Source of the DNA: Xanthoparmelia taractica
Lineage: Eukaryota > Ascomycota > Lecanoromycetes > Lecanorales > Parmeliaceae
Length of the DNA: 41,747 nt
Direction of reading: 5' to 3'
NCBI GenBank assembly: GCA_033085395.1
Contig: JANQBS010000308.1
Coordinates: forward strand, 1-41,747
In this document: positions 35,690 through 41,747 of the stretch, one piece after another
Position numbering within the stretch: the stretch's first letter is position 1
Layout: each line of letters opens with the position of its first letter
Program-made: the position numbers and the translations under genes
Notes under the pieces: generated by a model
The model's database searches: none
What the model was told of the DNA's origin: nothing
Seen by the model: only the letters and a program-made list of their open reading frames with translations

Positions 35690-37343
35690 ACTACTTTAAT
35701 TAGATTTAAGATTAATATTTAATTATTAAGAAGATTAAAAGAATCTTCTTCTATTGACGATACATCTCGTTTTTCGTCTTTAAAAAGTCTTATTACTAAT
35801 AATTCTTCTATTAGAAATTCTCCTATTATTAATGATTCTTCTATTAGAAATTCTCTTATCACTAACTCTAATTCTATTAATTTAATTATTACGAATTTCA
35901 CTAATTTTAATTCGAATTCTATATCGAATTCTACTTTAAATTTAAATATAAATTCTACTTTTAAAGATATTTTAAATAATTTTAATATAATTAAAAATAA
36001 CGATGCTAATTAATAGAATACTAGCTTTTTATAATAATAATAAATTACTTTATAAGATCTTTTACGTAGCGTATCTAAATCGTCTAATAAGTAAGAATCG
36101 TTAAAATAGAATAACATTAATGCTATAATAGAAACGACACTAGTTAATAGATGAAATGCTAATACTATAGAATTTTTTAACTCGATATATAAGAATAAGT
36201 CGATAACTTTCGATATTTCTTTAATAAAGCATATATCAAAAGAGACTTACTTTCGAGATATATATTTATTTTTAGAATATACTCGTAACGTAGCTAGTAT
36301 TAAGAGTAATAAGCTCGTTCGTATAAATCTCTAAATTTATTTTAAGAGATCTACTTTGAAGTAATTATTAAATAAGCTTTCTAATAATAATAAGCGTTTT
36401 ATAAAGCTCGAAAATAAAATAAATAAGTAAAAGAGAATACTAATTAAATAATTTAAAGTATCTATTAATATAGCGATTAATTTATTATTAGATAAGAAAT
36501 ATATTTTAAGAAATATTATTAGTAAAATAGAGTCTTAAGAGTACGCATTAAAGATCTTATATATTTTAAAAGATATCGATTTAACTAGCGTTAAAAATTA
36601 ATTTAATATAATTTATAATAGCTTAAATATTAAGTTAAAATATAACTTAAGAAGATTAAAGAATTAAATTATTCTATATAATTTTCTTAAGAAGATAAAT
36701 AATCTTAAATATCATTAATAAATCTACGCAAATAGATATAATTTAAGAATATATAAATTTTCTTCTTCTTCGAGAAATATCTTTATAAGATTTTTTTAAA
36801 ATTATTCTTTTTAAAATCGAAGTAATAGCAATAAAAGTATTTCTAATTAATATTAATCTCGTTTATAATAATAATTTTCTTAATAATTTCGGTCTTAATA
36901 AAGTATAGATTCTAATAGTTAATATTAGCGATCTTATTTTTAGTAATCTTTTCGCTAAATTAATAATTAATATAAGAGTTAAAACGCTTAATTAATTTAA
37001 TTATTTTCTCGCTAATTTAATAGTTTAAATACTTATTTGAATTCGTAGTAAAACGCTTAATAAATATCTCGTTAGTCTCTATAAATCGTCGCTTTAAACG
37101 TATTAAATTCGATCTTAAATCGATCTTTATTTAATAATTAATAATAATAATTTTTTTAAGATTAATTTAAGGTTTTTAATAAAATTAAAATAATTAAAGA
37201 TTTTAATTTAATACTAAAAATCGTTTAAAAGCTACTATTTATTAGATCTCTATTATTAACGAAAATATTAAATTAAGATATAACGAATAAGCTTAAAGTT
37301 CGAACTATTAGAAAGAAAATATTGATATTGAATATTCTTACTT
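35690..37343 (+). pseudogene. Gag and start of pol in second gypsy copy
   Basis: From about 35715 the frame reads LKESSSIDDTSRFSSLKSL, followed by a Ser/Asn-rich tract to 36010, containing two tandem 33-bp units (first at 35802, second at 35835). From about 36240 to 36780 it continues as a capsid-like region (RDIYLFLEYTRNVASIKSN...KYILRNIISKIES-EYALKIL...YANRYN), similar to gypsy Gag. Stops are at Gln/Trp positions. The reading ends at EYSYF, where the next element is inserted. A minus-strand open frame at 35719-35901 is the antisense of the Ser/Asn tract and not a gene. Confidence 0.65.
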
Positions 37344-37516
37344 TGTCATGGAAAATGATCTTGGGATTGATGGTTAAAAAGTCTGTGGAATTCTAAGGGC
37401 CGCTGGGCGGAGATCATGCTGAGAAACTAATACAAATTTAGTCTAACCTCCTCGATCTTCCCGAAATATTCTTTCCCGAAATACCTTTGACATTGACATA
37501 TAGGAAAACCGTGATA
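37344..37516 (-). repeat. 3' LTR of related gypsy element (little RIP)
   Basis: Plus strand starts TGTCATGGAAAATGATC and ends AAACCGTGATA, so the ends are inverted copies (TGTCAYGG / CCGTGAYA). 173 bases, rich in CA/TG compared with its surroundings. An 11-bp motif CCCGAAATA(T/C) is repeated (37459 and 37473 region). Confidence 0.7.
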
Positions 37517-37539
37517 ACATCCTATAACAATAAGAAAAA

Positions 37540-37555
37540 CAAGCGACCTCGCTTG
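37540..37555 (-). repeat. Hairpin next to 3' LTR of related gypsy element
   Basis: CAAGCGA-cc-TCGCTTG, perfect 7-bp arms, 23 bases from the LTR; equivalent of 24863-24880. Confidence 0.6.
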
Positions 37556-37899
37556 CTTAGATATGCATATAAAATAATAAGTTATAATCTTTATTAAATC
37601 CTTATAGCTGTGACGACAAATAGCTAGAAAATTAATGATAATAAGATTAAATTAGCGGCTAAAAGTATATAGTGTAGAAGTAGTTAGAATATCATAATAA
37701 CAATAATATAAATAGTATAATTATTAATTGATATTAATATTTCTCTTCAATAATCACATAAACGCTATCGAGTAGAGAAAATAAATCTCGATTAGTAATA
37801 TTCGTTAAGTCGTTTAAATATAGCGATAAAATAATAAATATAGTATAAGTGTTATAAGAGTGAAGTGTTTGCTATAATTTAAGTGTGATTTTCGAATAC

Positions 37900-40800
37900 T
37901 ATTAACGCTAATGCTAAGATATTTAATTTATAAATTTCTTTATTGAATTAAGTAAGTATATTATCTAATTTACGAAGATATTAATAAGTTAAACGACATT
38001 AGTAGTAGTAATCGTATTCTTATATTATTATACTAAGTCATCGGAGTTGATAAGATCTCTAACGTTATATCACTAATTATATTCGGGCCCGTATCTTAAT
38101 TATCTAATGAGATACTATGTGGTAAAGTCTCTATCTTTTCGAATAACTCGCTTATTAAGAATTCGCTCTAGTTCTCAGGACTTGTACTTATTAATATTCT
38201 CTTTTATATATATATTATCTAACTAATTAGAGATAGAACGATTATACGAATTAGAGTTAGAAGTAGAGGTAGGCTCTAATTAAGCAATGTTGAAAATCGA
38301 ATATATATTTTAATGCCCAAAGATAGCTAATTTATAGATCTATTTATCGATCTTTTATAATATTTCGAAAGAATCGATATACTATTAAGATAGCTTAATA
38401 ATAATAATAGTAGTGATAGAAATGAAATAGTCTTTGTGTAGTCGTAAATAAGCTTAATCGCTCTACTTAAGAAATATTAATTAACACTTTCTATTATAGT
38501 GATGTTTTTGATTTATCTAAGTAAATAAAATAACGTTAATTATTTAAATATGGGTAACGATAGATTATAATAAAGATATAGTGATTTCTCTAAGTAGATT
38601 AAGTGATCTATTAAATTAAAATTTATAAGTTAATTCGTTAAGAATTTTATTATTAATTATATTTGAGATTAAGTTATTAAATAATACTTATATTTGTGAG
38701 AGAATTAACGGCTAGAGAGCGAGATTTTATATAATATATAGATAGAATCGTAATATTATTTCCGTTATTTGATTAGTTCTCTCGCTACTTTTATTCGTCT
38801 GAGAATAATAAATAGTTAAATAAAGTAAGTTTACTTTAAGCTTCTTAAAGAGCTTCGATTAAAGCTTAAAAGGAAACTTTCTATCACGATTCGTAAGTAA
38901 AATCTTTAAGATTTCTTAATTTATAATATTAAGTAAATTAAATAATGCAGTAGTCTATTAGATAATAGAGTAATTCTTTTTATTAGGCACGAAAGTTATT
39001 TTTTTTATAAACTTATCTATTATAGAAAGAATAATATCGAAATTCTTATTTATTAATTTTAAGAGTATTAGAATAAAATTTAAAGTAAGTGTATAAAATA
39101 ATATTAACGAAGACTCGATTGACTATAGAGAGTTATAAGGGCGATATCGATATGTTTAGAGAAGAAGGTATTTAGAATAGAATCTAATATATTATCGGAG
39201 ATGTTTAATTAATTTATATATATATTAGATATTCGAAATCTTTTTATAAGACTTCTCAAATTTTAAATAATTATCTTTATAAGCTATTTTAAGAACGATT
39301 TTAATTATACTTTAAGATATATAAAGACGCTATACGTTGATAAGCTTACTAATATAAAAGAGAAGATTTTAATATTTTTATATAGTATCTTCTATGTGTT
39401 TGCCACGAACGAAGAAAAGATTAATAAAGTTCTCGTTGGCATTATTCTTAGTCATTAAAGTAGAGATTCTAATATAGAATAAGTCTATTTTATAGCTCGT
39501 TTCAAGGTCTTTAAGAAACGTAGAATTTATCTTTATAAGTGTAGTAGTAAAGAGAGTATTTAGCTTATTATGCTTATTAGAGAGAGGTGTATTATTAATA
39601 TTTATAATTCTTAAAAGTGTATTGAGAACGATATATTTTTTTTCGAGCTTATATCGAATATCGAGATAAAATTATCTAAGAAATTAAGAAGCTCTAATAA
39701 GACGAACGTTTATTTTCATAATAAAATTCGTTAAAGTAATAAACGATTATTTCATAATATTTAGAATAGTAGAATAATCTATTTTAATAATAGTAATATA
39801 CTTCGAAGAGTTTATTAGATATTTTATTTTTTTAAGCACCTAGATGAAGTCTATTACTTCTAGCTCTATTAATTAATAGTTTTTCTTAGCTTAAGTTAGA
39901 CCTCGAGAAAGAAATATAATTATTTAAATTATAGTGCGGAAAGATTATTTATTCGAATTGAGTTCTTTATTCTTAACATAAAAAATCTATACTTTAAAAT
40001 CGAATTCTTTTAAAGCATTAAGATCTACTTAAATTAATCTATTAAGATCGTAATAAATAAGCATAGAAGATTAAGATAATGCTATTTATAGATTATTAAA
40101 ACTTGCTTATTCTAGCTTAATTAATGAAGATAATTTAAAGCGTAAAGAATAAACATGACGGAAATTATCTTTCGACGAAGCTTCTTTTAAAACTCTAGTC
40201 TTAAGATTCTATAAAGATATTATAAACTATATATAATAATAAATTAAGCTACGAAGATAGCCTATTAGATTATGATATTACTGTAAATCTTTAAGAGTCG
40301 CGGAATAGTTTAACTTAATAATTACTTTAAGTTTATTATCTATAGTAGTTATTCTTAAAGAATTAATATATCGATTAAATAAATTAATATTTAAATATTT
40401 TAGAAAGATCTTTTTAAAAATAATTAAAATATTATACTTAATTAGAAGTTAGAAAAGTCTTCTTAAATAATAGAGGTGCTTAGAGAAGTTATTAAATTCA
40501 ATAATAATATTATTAATATAGATTTATGCGAAGTCTTTTAGAGCTCTTAGAATATAATTAATTCTTTTTTATATATAGGTAATTAAGTTTATATAGCTTA
40601 TAATTAAAATATTAAATATTTCTTACTCGCGATAAGTAGTTATTATAAATATATATCGAAAGTTAGAATATACGAGTTATTAATAGAAGAAAGAAATTGC
40701 ATTTAGTATAATTAGATAAGTGTAATTAAGTAATTTCTAAAAATATTAGATTAAAGAGACAAGAAATAGACGTCTAATATAATAAGATTATTCAAGCCTC

Positions 40801-41205
40801 GAATATTAATTATAGCCCTATCTTTTATCTTATTATTAGATAGAGTTTTTTAAATAACGAAAATAGAATAACTAAACGAAGTTAACTACTTTATATATTT
40901 TAAACGGCCTTGCTATTAAAGAGCATTAAAGATTTTATTAATTATTACTTTATCTATTAGCTTAAGAGAATAGATCTTCGCTCTCTTACTATTAGATAAT
41001 CTTAATTATTAATTATCTTAAAGAAAAAGCTTTATTTATTTATTCTATAATAGTTTAATAAAATCTTTATTCTTTTATAAAGACGAAAACTTATTAACTA
41101 GATTAGTTAATTACTACTTTTTTAATTTATTTTTATAAATTATTATATTATTAGAAAGCTTTAAATCTATGCTTTTAGAATTAATAAAATTATCTAATAT
41201 TTCGT
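37900..41205 (-). pseudogene. Gypsy pol of related element (reverse transcriptase, RNase H, integrase region)
   Basis: Reverse transcriptase lies at about 41000-40300, with the active site at 40520-40509 as Y-I-N-N instead of Y-x-D-D. RNase H lies at about 39900-39640 and reads NY-LIELEVIDFI-VLKKIKYLINSSK, then IDYSTILNIM and INVRLIRAS-FLR, in line with the sister element at 27.0-27.3 kb. Integrase is expected from about 39500 to 38000, but no motif is clear. Stops occur at Gln/Trp codons throughout. The N-terminal part (protease and gag) lies past the hAT. Confidence 0.7.
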
Positions 41206-41747
41206 TACGGGCCGGAAAGGTCTGGTATATTTAATGAGATATCCCATATTATATCGTATCATATTATATTTTAAGAGAGTATTATAAGGGGGTTATATTA
41301 AATTACTTATAAAGATATAAGATAGGAAATTATTAATATTATGAAATAGTCTGAGAAATTTCTAGTATATGTAGGGATATTTTATAATATAGATTATTTC
41401 TTATATTAGGTGGCGAATAAGATAAGAAAAATTTAGGTTAATATATAAGTTAGGGCGAAATTAGCTTAAGTAATTATTAAACTTCGATACTTAATGAGTG
41501 ATATTAAGATAAACTTTTTTTTAATTTAATCTCGCTAAGTAAATATAGCTATTCTAATAAGTAATAATTAGAATAATAACTATAATACATTATTTTATTA
41601 AATTGCAATCTACGTAAATTCGCTAAGCGAATCTCTTTTCTAATTATTTATAAAATAATTTTAAATTATCTCTTTTACTCTTTTCGTAGATCTTTAATCT
41701 ATAAAGATTAATTCTCTATTATTTTACGTTCGCTTCTCTTCTCTTAA
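41206..41747 (-). mobile_element. hAT transposon, 3' end, runs out of window
   Basis: Begins with TACGGGCCGGAAAGGTCTGG at 41206 and is the inverted match of 2110-2681 throughout, including the AAGCGAACGTAAARTAATAG-like segment near the window edge. It is therefore the 3' end of a second autonomous-type hAT in opposite orientation, with the transposase gene expected outside the window. The candidate 8-bp target copy is TATTTCGT (41198-41205). Confidence 0.82.

Larger units (their letters stand above)
34817..37343 (+). mobile_element. Second gypsy copy, 5' part, interrupted by another gypsy
   Basis: 5' LTR (34817-34960), leader, gag and the start of the protease region match, inverted, 32242 back to about 29700. 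Homology stops at 37343, exactly where TGTCATGG starts a different LTR. The five bases before this are TACTT, the expected target copy. The rest of this element should therefore continue to the right of the window, behind the inserted elements. The two copies differ by many transitions plus small indels. Confidence 0.8.
37344..41205 (-). mobile_element. Related Ty3/gypsy element, 3' part, cut by hAT insertion
   Basis: 3' LTR at 37344-37516 and pol extending to 41205 on the minus strand. It is inserted into the second gypsy copy (putative target copy TACTT at 37339-37343) and is itself interrupted at 41206 by a hAT. The pol body resembles that at 25-29 kb in order and motif but has diverged in length and sequence, and its LTR is different, so it is a sister family. 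The 5' LTR and gag must lie beyond the hAT to the right. Confidence 0.78.

Noticed and set aside
1..41747. Mitochondrial or plasmid origin because of extreme AT content
   Set aside because: LTR retrotransposons and hAT and Tc1 elements with proper target copies, plus CpA-directed mutation, indicate nuclear DNA. No mitochondrial gene or tRNA is seen.
1..41747. Bacterial defence, CRISPR or operon system
   Set aside because: No regularly spaced repeats, ribosome-binding sites or long open frames; everything recognised is eukaryotic transposon debris.

Overview
The window looks like a repeat-only, gene-free block from the nuclear genome of a filamentous ascomycete. It is extremely AT-rich. By eye CA and TG dinucleotides are scarce and TA abundant, while CG and CT stay common. 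Decayed frames carry TAA or TAG where CAA, CAG or TGG would be expected. This is the footprint of repeat-induced point mutation (RIP) acting mainly at CpA. I find no intact protein-coding gene, no tRNA or rRNA and no CRISPR array. The longest open frame is about 100 codons and is a surviving fragment of a retrotransposon pol.

Layout, left to right. 1-2681: 3' part of an autonomous hAT transposon (+). 3861-5680: complete Tc1/mariner-like element (-) with 56-bp terminal inverted repeats and a TA target duplication. About 6.7-7.76 kb: copia-like gag remnant (+). About 9.0-11.85 kb: Ty3/gypsy-type gag/protease remnant (+), ending at a 283-bp hAT-related MITE (11850-12132). About 13.08-18.11 kb: gypsy chromovirus (-) with integrase, reverse transcriptase, gag-like region and one candidate LTR. 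18.27-18.73 kb: gag-like remnant (-). 20770-22825: small LTR element. 22869-23145: second MITE copy.

23876-33104 is a nest whose layers have clear boundaries. A 672-bp non-autonomous hAT derivative (8-bp target duplication ATTCTAGA) contains a 995-bp LTR element without coding capacity (142-bp LTRs, CACTA). That in turn contains a full-length 7552-bp gypsy element on the minus strand (152-bp LTRs, TAAGC). The lengths add exactly to 9229 bp. To the right, a second copy of the same gypsy family starts at 34817 in opposite orientation. It is interrupted at 37343 by another gypsy element (minus strand, 3' LTR 37344-37516), which is itself interrupted at 41205 by a second autonomous-type hAT copy that runs out of the window.

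There is no working cellular pathway here. The elements are linked by insertion history and by shared ends: the hATs and MITEs share one terminal repeat, and three gypsy-like families share LTR ends of the form TGTCACG...CGTGACA. Catalytic signatures are damaged as RIP predicts (protease DTG to NIK, reverse transcriptase YxDD to YxNN). Short elements and LTRs remain richer in CA/TG than long bodies. Protein assignments rest on hand translation read through RIP-type stops, without database searches.
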